DNA of 64,000 bases from Macrotrachela quadricornifera. Taxonomy: Eukaryota > Rotifera > Eurotatoria > Philodinida > Philodinidae. Shown here piece by piece: positions 11,709 to 24,300 of the stretch. The notes under the pieces are model-generated. The model was not told where the DNA came from. It searched no databases and saw nothing but the letters and a program-made list of their open reading frames with translations. Positions within the stretch are counted from its first letter, which is position 1; each line of letters begins with the position of its first letter. The position numbers and the translations under genes were made by a program. The stretch covers positions 2,078,407-2,142,406 of the forward strand of contig JAJEKB010021931.1 of assembly GCA_022393335.1 (NCBI GenBank), written 5' to 3'.

Positions 11709-13529
11709 ATGTCTATAACAGGTACCATTACTCGCTATCAATTGGCTTGTCCATCACAAAATGATAGTGATTCTAATAGATCCTCATTCAATATTATTGT
11801 CAAATGTTATCGACTGAATGATAACGAATCACAACTTACAAAAGAAGCTCTTATATTTAAACTTAATAAATCTACAGAAAATATTACATATACAGTTGTA
11901 AAATCAAAAGTACAAACTAATAGTTCATATCGTACTCAACTCATCCTTTATACATTTGATTACAGTATCCAAGATTTATCACCAGGTATTTATTCAGTCT
12001 TTGTATATGAAAATTATGAAGAAGAAACTCATGGATTATTTATTCATCCTCAAAAACAAGCATTTGGATGGAGTACAAATGAAATAGCCGGTAAATGGAT
12101 TCAACATACAATTCATAACTTTGATACAAACATAATCAATGCTGATATTATACTACGCAAACCTCATTTATTCTTTGATGTTGGTTATCCTGTCAAGACT
12201 GATACGGGACGATTTTATACAATCAATCATATTCCAGTGTTACAATTGAATGCAACGACACCTAGTGATCGTGGTTATTCACATGGATATCTATTAGCAC
12301 CTCATATACTTGATTGGTTTTATTTTTATTTATTAGAAGAGAACTTTGAATCAATAACGAAATATGCAGAATTCTATAAATTTGTAGATCCAGTATCAAA
12401 TTTTTTCCATTATCCTGCTGAGTATTTGCTTGAAATTCAAGGAATTCTATGCGGAATGCAAGCACGAACAGATTGTGATCTATTTCTTTATGAATTAAAT
12501 CGACCATTTGATCTAATTGATTTGCTTGCAATGAATTCATATATTGAACGTCGAACAATAAGACCAGATTCACGTACAAATGATCCTATCAATGAACCAA
12601 ATTGTAGTCAAGTTGTTGTATGGAATAGTTTAACGGCTGATAAACGCATAATTGCAGGTCGTAATATGGATGGTGAATGTGACATTCGTCGTGTAACTGT
12701 ATCAATTACTCTCTTATTTGCCATAAATAGTTCCGATAGATCGAAACAATATCGTTACATTAGCTTATCATGGCCTGGTACAATTGGAACTCTATCAGGA
12801 GTCAATGAAACTGGTTTATATTGCATGGAGAATGCTGGACCTTCTCAAATTGGAGGTCAAATCAAAGGTTTAACACCAGTTTCATATGTAGCTACTCATG
12901 TATTACGATCACTCAATGCTCGTTTCGTCACAAAAACTGAAGTAAAAGCGGCTTTTGAGGCGTTTGCACCTGATTCTACTCTGAACAATGATTCAAAAGT
13001 ATGGCCTACTAAACGAGCTACAAGTGAATTGAAAGGTCGAGTTTGTGGTCCTGGAAGTATATTTGTTCTAACTACACAATTAAATGACGGGGGTGATGCA
13101 TTTGCATTAGAAGGTGATCGATATGGTGGATGTATTAGAACATCAATGCAAACATCACCTTATATTCCTGATTGTATACTGGCAACAAATCATTTTCATC
13201 TTTATGGTTTCAGTACTTTCTTAGATGATAACTATTATAATTTTGGGTCATGTGTGAGTTTTAGTTCACGGCATCGATATGAAAGTATGCGTCATCAATT
13301 AGAAATGCAATTTCGTTCCATAAGAAATGTTGTCCATTTAAACGTAGAGAATATTCGTTCATTATTACAATCTGCTTGTCAAGGTCGAACAGAACATGCA
13401 ATCGAAGTAGAAATTGAACTAAACGGTCAGATTACAATGCACATTCATTTAGCAGCATCTGAATTTGGAATGTGGTATGCACCATATGAACATGCACAAA
13501 CAATTAAATTTGATGAATTATTTATATGA
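11709..13529 (+). CDS. C45 / acyl-CoA:6-APA acyltransferase-type Ntn-hydrolase
   Basis: A 606-residue intronless frame from ATG 11709 to TGA. Residues about 187-600 match the C45 (AAT) Ntn-hydrolase layout. GYSHGYLLAPHILDWFYFYL (189-208) is the start of the pro-region. Cys299 in NCSQVVVW is the expected autocatalytic nucleophile that becomes the new N-terminus after self-cleavage. GRNMDG (317-322) and SWPGTIGTLSGVNETGLY are the following core strands. The family hydrolyses or transfers amide-linked acyl groups; fungal AAT makes penicillin, while insect Tan hydrolyses beta-alanyl amines. The substrate here is unknown. The first 110 residues form an extra beta-rich domain not typical of C45 and lack a signal peptide; an upstream exon is possible because the start reads ...ATAACAG before GT. 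The nucleophile region appears intact, so the gene is probably functional. Confidence 0.85.
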   Translation: MSITGTITRYQLACPSQNDSDSNRSSFNIIVKCYRLNDNESQLTKEALIFKLNKSTENITYTVVKSKVQTNSSYRTQLILYTFDYSIQDLSPGIYSVFVYENYEEETHGLFIHPQKQAFGWSTNEIAGKWIQHTIHNFDTNIINADIILRKPHLFFDVGYPVKTDTGRFYTINHIPVLQLNATTPSDRGYSHGYLLAPHILDWFYFYLLEENFESITKYAEFYKFVDPVSNFFHYPAEYLLEIQGILCGMQARTDCDLFLYELNRPFDLIDLLAMNSYIERRTIRPDSRTNDPINEPNCSQVVVWNSLTADKRIIAGRNMDGECDIRRVTVSITLLFAINSSDRSKQYRYISLSWPGTIGTLSGVNETGLYCMENAGPSQIGGQIKGLTPVSYVATHVLRSLNARFVTKTEVKAAFEAFAPDSTLNNDSKVWPTKRATSELKGRVCGPGSIFVLTTQLNDGGDAFALEGDRYGGCIRTSMQTSPYIPDCILATNHFHLYGFSTFLDDNYYNFGSCVSFSSRHRYESMRHQLEMQFRSIRNVVHLNVENIRSLLQSACQGRTEHAIEVEIELNGQITMHIHLAASEFGMWYAPYEHAQTIKFDELFI

Positions 13530-16500
13530 TTGTTTAATGTTTAACAAAAAAAATAAAATAAATCGATGTGTGCACTTCTCTATTTTTTGATAGATCGATT
13601 CTCAAAATGTGTTTTTTCATAGATGATTTCTAGATTATAGAATACTTTCATGGTCAGTTAATCACAAAAACCATAAAGTATTGAGAAAATTTTTCATTGT
13701 ATCAGATTTTGTCGAGCTTTTTTCATTGATTATTTTGATAAAAAAAATTTCAATTTCATTATGAAATGACGATATTTTAGTCAAAAGATTAAATAATCTG
13801 AAATACCAAGCGTTCCAATAATAGTTTGGATTGTGTATATCTATGCATAGACAAATAATAAAATATTAGTTTTCTTTACAAAAGATGCGCCACAAAATAC
13901 ATGATAATGCTGTCGCCCACGATGTTTAACATAATAAAAATATTTAGAAAATTTTTATATTTTGCACACTTTTCTTAACTTACTGATGCTATTCCTATGT
14001 TTTTCATTCGCATAATCGACTAAAAGATCACATTCTTTGTACTCAATTATTAATTAACATTTCATATGAACAATTTTTGGTCCGACTGAAATACAAATAA
14101 TTTTTATTTTTACTAAATTCAGCTAATCATGAATACAGTCTTAGATTTTCATTTAGTTTAATATATGTTATTTTCATTATTATTTAGCTAAATGTAATTA
14201 TCTATTACTTTATGTTTTTTCAATAGAGACGATTTTTTTCATTAAGTTAATATATAGATAGTAATGTTTTCATTTCGATGACAGTATAATAATCAGTATG
14301 AATGCATACCATACGCATTTGCATAAGAATCTGTTTCTTTTATCTCCAATAGAGAAATATGTATTTTTGAATAATTAGAAACTTTGTTTGTTGTTCTGAA
14401 CTGAATCATCTGTTTCTTACTCCTCAATCAGAGATAGTAGCAATATTCTTTTCATCCATACTAATATTTAACAGATCGCTTAGTGATCTATACTCTTTTT
14501 CAATGCAAATAGAAAAACTATTTCCCTCTTTACTGTCGAATTTGTTAGTCATATTGTATAAATCATTATTTACTAATGAGGAAAATTCTTATTTTTTCTC
14601 TTTTATTTAGATATAGAAAATGGTTTTATTTTCAGTTTAGTTGGGATCCAGAAAAAAAATCTCTAATTTCTATGTTTCATTGAGATATAAACAAAGACTA
14701 TAATTTTTCTGCTTAATTGAGTTATAGTAATCGATCCCTATTTCTTTTATTTATTTGAGATACAAATAAATGTTTCTTTTGTAACTAGCCAAACGTAGGA
14801 TATTCTTTTTTGGTTCAACATATACGATATAATAATTGTCACTGTATGCTTCCATCTATTCTAATAGAACTTTTTAGGATTTGAAATAAATCTGTTGTGC
14901 AATTATAAAGTATAGAATAACTTTCATAAATCCTTTTAGTGTATAGTTAAAAACGCATGAACACTTTCATTTGAATTAAAATGAGATTCATAACCATCGA
15001 TTACTATCATATCAATTGTTAGATTTTGATAACTATGTGAAATTCATTAAATTTGAATGAGTATTGATCAATGTATCGATACATTAGAAAACTATTCGTT
15101 TCATTAGCAAGTTTAATTGATGAACAATTATCAAAACTTTTGAGTAATGATATTTTCATGTTTTTAGATTATGTGAACGACCTTTAGTTTTACGTATAGA
15201 GTATACTGATGCATGACAACGAATTTGTTGTTGATATGATTGGCAAGTCTCAAATAAAAATATAAATAATCAACATATAATTCTATGGGGGACTTAACTT
15301 GAGTTTTTTTGTCATAAGATAATCTATACGATAAAAAGATATTCAAATATGAAGTACTATAGTAAATTGAATATAAATTAGCTTGTAGAGTTTGATAAGA
15401 ACAAGTCAAATAAATCTTTCTATTTTATAGAAAGACTGTTATTTTTAAAAAGCATATTATCATAATCTATGTCGATAAAACATAACGATCGAAATATTCT
15501 TTCGTTTCTAACGATACAGAACTTGATTGTCTTCAAAAACTAATCAATATATTTTAGTTAGCTAAAACTAAATCGTATACGAAATAGGTTAAATCTTGTG
15601 ACCAACTCATTGATTTGAAAGTACATTTAATGTTTATACTCTCAAAAATAAAATTATACATTAATATATTTCTTAATAGTATAGATAATTACATCAAATG
15701 CCATAGTCATCAATATTCACAACGAACTAACGTATAATTTGAACAAAATGTTGTCTATTAAGATAATCTATAATCTAAAAATGTAATGTCATAAGAATAA
15801 TATACTCAGACAAAATCTATAATAATGATTCATCTTGTTCAGAAAAAAATAAATGATGTTGATGAAATACTACTTGATCAATATTAAATCCTCTAATATT
15901 TCTGATTACTTTTGAACTATTTAATATCGATATGTATTATTAATACTTGTTATATTGGTTAATTGTTGAAATTGATGATCTAATGAAACATCTAATGGAA
16001 ATCATTCAGGTGTATTATGTAATCATATGAATAATAAATCCAATCAATATAAATAATAATTATGGCATTGTAATTAGTATTATTTCATCTTCATCATGAT
16101 CAAGAAATCAATTAAGATAATTAATATACGTAATTTATTAATTTGTTCTATTATTGATTAATAATCTTTTAAAAGACATTTAATTTTTTTGAATGTTTCT
16201 ATTTTCTTGTAATAAATATTTATTTAAATTAAATGAAAATAGAAATGCTCGTTTTTTAAACAAACACTTTTAATACCCATATAAATTAATCTTAATTTTT
16301 CAATATATAAGACAGGTGTTGTACAAACATATTCAATGCTTTATCAATTTCACATAAAGTTCTATTTTTGTCTATCAAAATTCAACATTTTAACGTAACA
16401 AAGATTATTAATCATAATAAACCGTAATTAATAAATTGAATCAATTTTTCACATAGCAATATTCAAACTTTTTTTTATTAATTAGTACCGTTGATAAAAA

Positions 16501-17309
16501 AATTTTGTTGTACTAATTCCGTTTAGATTTTTCAAGCAAGCATCTTCTTCGTTGCTTAGCTGACAGTAATATGACGAATAGCTTCTTTTAAATATACTTA
16601 ATGCTTTTGTTATAATATATTTATCATGACTGGTACATTTCTAATCATACAACGTTGACAATAATGATAAAGATAACAATAAGTCTTATTCTTTCTCGAA
16701 ATGATTCATCAAATACTCATTTATCTATAGATTTTTACAATGAATTGTGTATAGGGCAAAGTTTATATATCTGTTTTGATCAATATACACGATGTAGTTT
16801 TAATATAATATCTAAATATAGAGTTTTTAACAAATTTTTTCGTATATATAGTTCTTCTTGATATTTAAAGTTATTGTTGAATATTAAAAAATAATTCATT
16901 ATTAACAACCGACGCTTATTATCGAATAATATTTGTTTGTCAATATTAACTGATATTATCAAGAATGGTAAAGAAATGATGAGATTTATTCAAATCAAAA
17001 TAAAATTTACATTTTTTCGTAATGAGCATTACACTAATTTTAAATTTTATTTTAACAACTCCATTTATATTTTCTGATTAAGCCTAACACTTATATGTTC
17101 AAATTGTATTATATTCAATGATTAAATGAAGAACTTTTGTTTTCAACAGAAAAAAATTCACATATCGAACAAGGCATTATTTTATTTTACCTATTTATTT
17201 AGTTATTGCAGTTCATGAATGTATTTACATTCTCGTTTACATATTAGCAACGAATGTCAATTAAAAAACTCTTGTTGAGAAACAAAACATGTATGAATAA
17301 TTTTTTTCA
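13530..17309. other. AT-rich gene desert
   Basis: No intact gene. At 14200-14790 phrases such as tttatttgagatataaa recur irregularly and may be a very diverged tandem repeat. At about 15817-15930 the minus strand reads coding-like (ending FFSEQDESLL then stop) but upstream is broken by several stops, so it could be the last exon of a decayed gene. Otherwise nothing was seen. Confidence 0.4.
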
Positions 17310-17317
17310 CTCTGTTT

Positions 17318-18554
17318 CAGAGCTGCCAACTGTACCTCATTTCAGAATTTTGTACTCCATAAAGTTATACACTCCTAAGGTACACATTTTGTACTCAATT
17401 TGAGGTTTTGAGTCCATACTAAGATAAGCTCTGGTCTCAGACTATGAGTTTTTGAAAATATAGGACTTTTATAGGATTTCCTTTGAAAAGTGACAAAAAT
17501 ACGGGATTTTTTATCTTTAGATATTAATGAAACTTTTGATTAAAATAACTGCAACTTGAGCTTTTGTTCTCTTAAAATTGTAGCTAGAACAATGTGCAGT
17601 TTATAGACGCTAAAACCGTGTGATTATTGTATTGATTCATACATAAAAGTGACTCTTTCCAACATACCATAAAATGCCTCTTATCAGACGTCAATAAAAC
17701 AAAAGAGAAATGTATATGACTCCCATTAAGAGAAAAATAAAAATAAAAAGTTTTACTGCTCTTGAAATTATATCTAAAGTGTATAGATGACGCACAAGTA
17801 TCTGGTGATTATAAACTTTTTCAAAGTGAACTTATGATAGTTATCGCTTAGAATTTATTGACTATTATATTAATTATATTGTATTCCCTGTATACTTAGA
17901 GTTTCTATGTTCTGTAGTTCTTTTAAAATGTTTGTCATTTGGCTTTTTTACATCGAAAGAGATAGAACATATAGGACGAATCTGACTCTCGTAAATCGAT
18001 CTTCTAACAAGACTAAGTTATATTTTCTGATAGACTTCTGCCATTTTTATAGATGGTTTTACAGTGAAATGTACTCTCGAAGAATTGGCTAATGAATCAC
18101 TCTACCTGCCAACATGAGACTGCTAAATTACAAATAAGATTGAGCTATGAGAAAAAGTATATGAATGTTTTTTTTACATTTTTTCAGAATAAGCTTGAAT
18201 TCATTCAGTGTGCTTGGCATTCAAAGAAATATAGTGATATTGAACAACCCTTATTTTAGCTAAATCGATATTTAATATGACTTAAAATAAAATTTTCTAT
18301 TATTGTTCGTTGGTTAAACTGTTTTCAAAATTGTAATTCACCTGTAAAAATGCTGTTTTAGTAAAAAGGTGAACACTAAATTGATCCTATTAGAACAGCA
18401 GATAGAATATTGTTTTTTTTTATAAAGAAGGTGTTCTTCCATCAGTTTTTCCAACAAAATCCTACCATTTCAGAAAGTAAGTTATGTACCCTAACGATGT
18501 ACTCAATTCCAGTTTTGGTAAACCCCATTTCAAAATTAACAGTTAGCAGCTCTG
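17318..18554. mobile_element. non-autonomous hAT-type element with perfect 8-bp target duplication
   Basis: The element starts CAGAGCTGCCAACTGT at 17318 and ends ACAGTTAGCAGCTCTG at 18554, which are inverted copies with one mismatch in 16. Immediately outside are identical 8-bp copies of CTCTGTTT (17310-17317 and 18555-18562). An 8-bp duplication and short CAG...CTG inverted ends are the signature of the hAT superfamily. The 1237-bp interior contains no long frame and no transposase remnant, so it depends on a transposase encoded elsewhere. The perfect target duplication suggests a fairly recent insertion. Confidence 0.88.
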
Positions 18555-18562
18555 CTCTGTTT

Positions 18563-19422
18563 ACTCACATATTGTCAATAACATTAAGTAAAGAAAGAGA
18601 ATATTACTTAGAAATATGATTTATACGCAAAGTAGACATAAAAAAACAACATTTAATCATTGATTATTCTTCACACTCTCAATATTCTATGAAATTTGAT
18701 TGATGGATTGTTTTATAATACAAATTATATATACATTTATTCTTTCAAAATTAGTTATTTTATACTAGTAACATAATGAAATAAATCTATTATTTATTTG
18801 AGATTGAAAATATCTTTAATGTATATGTAAAGAAATATTGAACAATCATAAAAAGGCAAAGATAATTGATTTGAATTATTAATTTGAAAAATCACTTATA
18901 TATATTTATCAAAATTAGATTGATTCCTTGTTTGTTTTACGATTGCCATTATTATTAACGAATAACAAAATTTTAAAAATATGAAGGTTAAAGAATAAAG
19001 TTCTAAATACTTTTTTGACAAGATTCATATATATATTAATTAGCAAGAACCCGTGCATACTGTACGGCTGCTTTTTCTCTAATATGTGACATTAAACACA
19101 TAATCTTTGATCCGACACAGATACGCACACACTCGACATTGTGTATATAGAAGCTCTACGACTTCATACTCTTATATCGCCTACATTTTTATAGTTCATG
19201 TAGACTTCGACCTTATATCCTTTGTAATCCTTGTAGCCTTATCTTCTTATTGCCTCAGTCCCTTTTTGCCTGCCCCTTATTGCCTAATCGCTTTATTGCC
19301 TTACTTACTTCAGGGTCTGTGAGTACCCCATAGTATAGCCCTTGAGGATCTTTCCCCTTATAGCTCTATTCGGCCTTTGACTCGGCACAGACACACACTG
19401 AACATTATATATAGATGTTATT
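18563..19422. other. intergenic with a diverged direct repeat
   Basis: The stretch tttgatccgacacagatacg at about 19108 reappears in altered form at about 19376 (tttgactcggcacagacaca), each followed by a gacattgtgtatatag-like stretch. The rest, about 18570-19030, is plain AT-rich sequence. Confidence 0.4.
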
Positions 19423-19821
19423 TTACCACAAGATGTTCAATATTCTTCGTCTAATAAATGTAATTTTCGCCAAGCTCCAATTCTTAATAAAGCTCATATT
19501 GTTTATAGTTGAAATAAATATAGTAAACAACATTATCTTGAAGAAAATCCATCAAAAACAACTATTCTAGGGCGTAAATTCAATAATTTTTATCTAGATT
19601 TGTTCAATAAAATTAAAATATCTTCGCACAACCTCTCTCTTTATGGTATTCGTTCAAATCTTTCAATTCTACGATTTCACGATAAGCTCTATTGTGAAAC
19701 TATTGCATTTAATATTCTTGGTAAAGAATTGGATTATTCATATAATCATGTATTTCAATATTACTCTCACAACTGAATAGTTTAATTAAAGTGTTCTGTC
19801 CAAAAATGGAAATATCGTCGT
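19423..19821 (+). pseudogene. decayed C-terminal fragment of Cactin (spliceosome-associated factor)
   Basis: Reading from 19423 in one frame gives a sequence whose pattern matches the conserved Cactin C-terminal domain: NKYSKQHYLEENPSKTTILG, then KFNNFYLDLFNK, then SNLSILRFHDKLYCETIAFN and ILGKELDYSYNHVFQ. In functional Cactin the corresponding blocks are a WNKY-x3-HY block, KFNIFYPDL, ILRFHAGPPYEDIAFKI and a closing WRYRR-type end. Here the expected Trp before NKY is a TGA stop, another stop follows Y-S-H-N, and the final WKYRR (19807-19821) is in a different frame, so there is also a frameshift. No start or upstream part was found. It is a broken partial copy, perhaps processed. Cactin acts in pre-mRNA splicing in the nucleus. 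Confidence 0.72.
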
Positions 19822-21369
19822 TCAACTTTGTTTTCTTTTCGTGAATGGAAATTTCGTCAATTAACATTTTTCTTTTTATCATGAGACTACTCATATTCGT
19901 CTTTTTGCTTTTAACCATGTACGTTATTCTTTTATCTCATTTCTTTAGTGAATGTGTTGTCGTTTCTTCGTTCTTTAATCTTTTTTATGCTCTTTCAAGT
20001 TTTTTTTTGTTTCTTTTGCTGATATCATCGAATGTGTGTGGATACACATTTTTTGCTTGGTACAGAGATACGTTACAGGTATGTTGTTCACATATCTTCA
20101 ATTCGTTTTAGCTGTTACTGTCTGTATTCATTCTATTCGTCTTTCGCATTCTCGTTTTCTTTCTCTCTGATACATTCTATGATTCTTTTCTTCTCATCAT
20201 TCGAAATAGAAACGAACTAGAAGAAGGAAGCAAAAAGATCTCTGATACTCTACAATAATAAAACAAAAAAAAGACATTCGAAGGAAGAGAAAGAGAGAAA
20301 CAAAGAAAAAAATCTAGCAAGAAAGTAGATACCCTATAAAAGATCACATTCTAAATCATATTTTTACTAGTATTTTTTTTCAAGTATTTAAAAATTTAAA
20401 AACATCCATATATCAAAATTATGAGCAAGCAAAAATCAACGACTACTGGCAAAACTAATAATGTACAAGAAACAAAACAAGTATCAACTGTTCCAAAAGT
20501 ATCGTTCCTTTATCACTTCATCAAATTTATCTAATGCATGTATCAGAATAAACGCTGATGATAGTATTTTTTAAATATCTTTTTCGTTTTTTCTACATCG
20601 TATACAAACTGATGTCATAGAAACTAAAATTAAGTAAAACTATTTAAACAATCTTCCAAACACGTAACATAATCAATTTTCCAAATATCATATTTTGTAT
20701 AGTCATCTGAATGTTACCCGACAAGACACAAGAGAAAAAATATGAACTGAAAGTATTGTCTTAGAATCAAATTACTAAGTATCATTTTGAACTTAACATA
20801 ATTAGACTTTTCTACCTCAACACAAACGATATTTAATCAATTGAATTTTCATAGTATTCCGTAGTATAATTAGAGATTTAAATGAAAATGTTCCACTAGA
20901 ATATAGTTTTTGACTGAGTTATATAAATATATCATCAACATGAAAAAATAAGAGTAAAAATGTTGTTTTTGAAAATTTTAAAAAAACACATAATGCTGGT
21001 TGTGATGCTACAAGACTTTGTTGTAAAAAAAATCTTCATCATTCGAAAAACCTAAAACTTCAAAAGCCCTGAAAAATGACTGATAAATATTACAGACTTG
21101 CCATTGCTACTTTGAAAGACATATTGATAAGTTTATTCAAATAGTTTTTATTTGCTTTTACTGTTATGACATCGGTTACTACAAGGTTTTGTAAAGAATT
21201 AAACTCTCAATCTTTTGAAAAGAAAAACATTTAGCTTGAAATTATGAAAAACTAAAAACATATATTTTAAGAAATATTGATACTGCCATATATTGTGAAG
21301 CATTTATTAACATGAAATATTTGAATAAAATTGAAAGATGCAACTGTACGTCGACGAATTAACATTAAA
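19822..21369. other. spacer upstream of the ART-TPR gene, with a possible orphan first exon
   Basis: Mostly AT-rich sequence without features. A TATAAAAG at 20335-20342 is followed about 80 bp later by ATG 20421 opening a 38-codon polar frame (MSKQKSTTTGKTNNVQETKQ...). This could be a promoter with a first exon, but no continuing exon was found. Its link to the ART-TPR gene is unproven. Confidence 0.3.
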
Positions 21370-24300
21370 ATGATACAAAATGTTCTTCTCATTTGGTTGG
21401 ATAAGAATATTGATGAAGAATGTAACGCTGATCACCGAAATACTGTAGCACGACTACGTCGTGTAGTAAACAGCGTCAATACATTTACTGATGAACAAGA
21501 ATGTATACAATTTCTAGAAACTAATAACAAAGAGAAGGTATGTATGATTATATCTGGTTCACTTGGTGAATATATTGTGCCTCATATTCACAATATGTCC
21601 CAAGTGGATTCGATTTTTATCTTTTGTGGTAATAAAAACTATCACGAACAATGGGCTAAACAATGGTCAAAAATTCGGGGTGTATTCACAGAAATTACCC
21701 CAATTTGTACTGCTCTTAAAGAAGCAGCTCAACAATGTGAACAAAATTTAATTTCCATTAGTATTATGAATACAAGTGGCGATATATCGAACACAAAGTT
21801 GGATCAATTAGATCCAACTTTTATGTATACACAAATCTTCAAAGAAATATTATTATCCATCAAATTTCAAGAAAACCATTTTAATGAATTTATTGATTAT
21901 TGTGAAAATGTTTTCGTTGACAATGAACAAGAACTGATCAATGTTAAACAATTGAAAGGAAACTATCATAATAAATCTCCAATTTGGTGGTATACGTGTG
22001 AATCATTTCTATATCCAATGCTCAATCGTGGGCTTCGAACAATGGATGGAGATATTATGATTAGAATGGGATTTTTCATCAATGATTTACATCGACAGAT
22101 CGATCAATTACATAAAGAACAATTTGGTCATCGTTCTCATCATAATGTTACAACTTTCCCTGTTTATCGTGGTCAAGCCTTATCCAAGACAGATTTTAAT
22201 CAATTGAAGAATAACAAAGGTGGCCTAATGTCCTTTAACAATTTTTTATCTACCAGCAAAAATCGTCAGATCTCTCTACGTTTTGCACACAAAGCTCTTT
22301 CGAGTCCCGACGTCGTAGGTATCCTTTTTGTCATGAACATCAATCCTTCGATACCATCAACTCCTTTCGCTTCCATCAAAGATATTACCTACTATCCAGC
22401 AGAAGATGAAGTTCTCTTCTCAATGCATACAGTATTTCGTATCGATGATATCAAAACACTCGATGATAATCCTCGTCTCTTTCAAGTGAATTTAACTATT
22501 ATTAGTGATAATGATAAAGATCGTCGTATATTTACTAATCGTATACGAGAAGAAACTGAAGGATCAATAGGTTGGGCTCGATTGGGTTTGTTACTAATTA
22601 AAATTGGTCAACCGAAAAAGGCTCAAGAAATTTATGAAATTCTTCTAGAACAAACAGTTGATGAAATTGCAAAAGGAAACATTTATAACGAACTTCTGTG
22701 GATAAAATATATGCAAGGGGAGTATCAAGAAGCAATTGCTTTCTACGAAAAATCGTTGGAAATCTATACAAAAACACTTCCTTCAAATCATCCTAATTTC
22801 AGTTCCCTCTGTAATAGAATTGGTGTGGTGTACTACAACCTGGGTGAGTACACAAAAGCACTTTCGTCTCATGAGAAAGCCCTTGAAATTGGACAACAAA
22901 CATTTCCTGTAAATCATCCACATTTGGCTGTGTTCTACATCAATATCGGTAACGTGTACAAGGACCTGGCTGAACATTCGAAAGCTCTTTCCTCCTACGA
23001 AAAAGCTCTTCAAATTCAACAACTATTCCTTCCTGAAAATTATCCTGAATTCGCTGCCACCTACAACAATATCGGTTTGGTGTATTACAACATGGGTGAA
23101 TACACAAAAGCACTTTCGTCTCATGAAAAAGCTTTTGAAATTAGACAACAAATACTTCCTGCAAACCATCCTGATTTGGCTGCGTCCTACCACAACATCG
23201 GTACCGCGTATGACTGCATGGCTGAATACTTGAGAGCACTTCCGTATTATGAAAAAGCCCTCGAAATTCGACAAAAATCCCTTCCTGCAAATCATCTAGA
23301 TTTGGCTGCGTCCTACCACAACATCGGTTCGTTCTCTTACATGACGGGCGAATACACGAAAGCACTTTCCTATTGTGAAAAAGCACTTGAAATTCGACAA
23401 CAATCACTTCCTCCAAATCATCCTAATTTGGCTATGTCCTACAACAACATGGGTAATATCTATAAGAACATGGGTGAATATTCGAAAGCACTATCGTCGT
23501 ATGAAAAAGTCCTTCAAATTCAAAACCAATCACTTCCTGCAAATCATCCTGATTTGACTAAAACCTTTATAATTCTGGGAGCTCTCTACTACAAAATGGC
23601 TGAATACTCGAAAGCACTTTCCTCTTACGAAAAAGTCCTGGAAATTCAAAACCAATCACTTCCTCCAAACCATCCTGATTTGACTAAGACCTTTATAACT
23701 CTGGGTTTGCTATATCGCAGCGTGGGTGAATACTCGAAAGCGCTTTCCTTTTACGAAAAAGCACTTGAAACCCAACAACAATCAATTCTTCCCAATGACC
23801 ATGATTTGGCTACAACCTACGGCGATATCGGTTTGCTGTATTTCGAAACTGATGAATACTCCAAAGCTATTTGGGCTTATCAAAAAGCCCTTGCAATTCA
23901 AAAACAATCACTTCCTGAAAATCATCCTGATTTGGCTGCATCCTACAATAACATCGGTAATGTATATTACAAAACTGGTGAATACGCGAAAGCACTTTCA
24001 TTTCATGAAAAAACCCTTGAAATTCGGCAACAATCATTTCCTCCAAATCATCCTGATTTGGCTAAATCGTTTATATCCCTAGGTTTTCTATATTACAATA
24101 TGGGTGAAAACTCGAAAGCACTTTCGTCTTACGAAAAAGCCCTTGAAATTCAACAAGAAACACTTCCTAAAAGTCATCCTGATTTCGCTTCGACCTACGA
24201 AAACATCGGTTTGGTGTATAACAACATGGGTGAATACTCGAAAGCACTCTCGTCTCATGAAAACGCTCTTGAAATCCGACAACAATCGCTTCCTGTAAAT

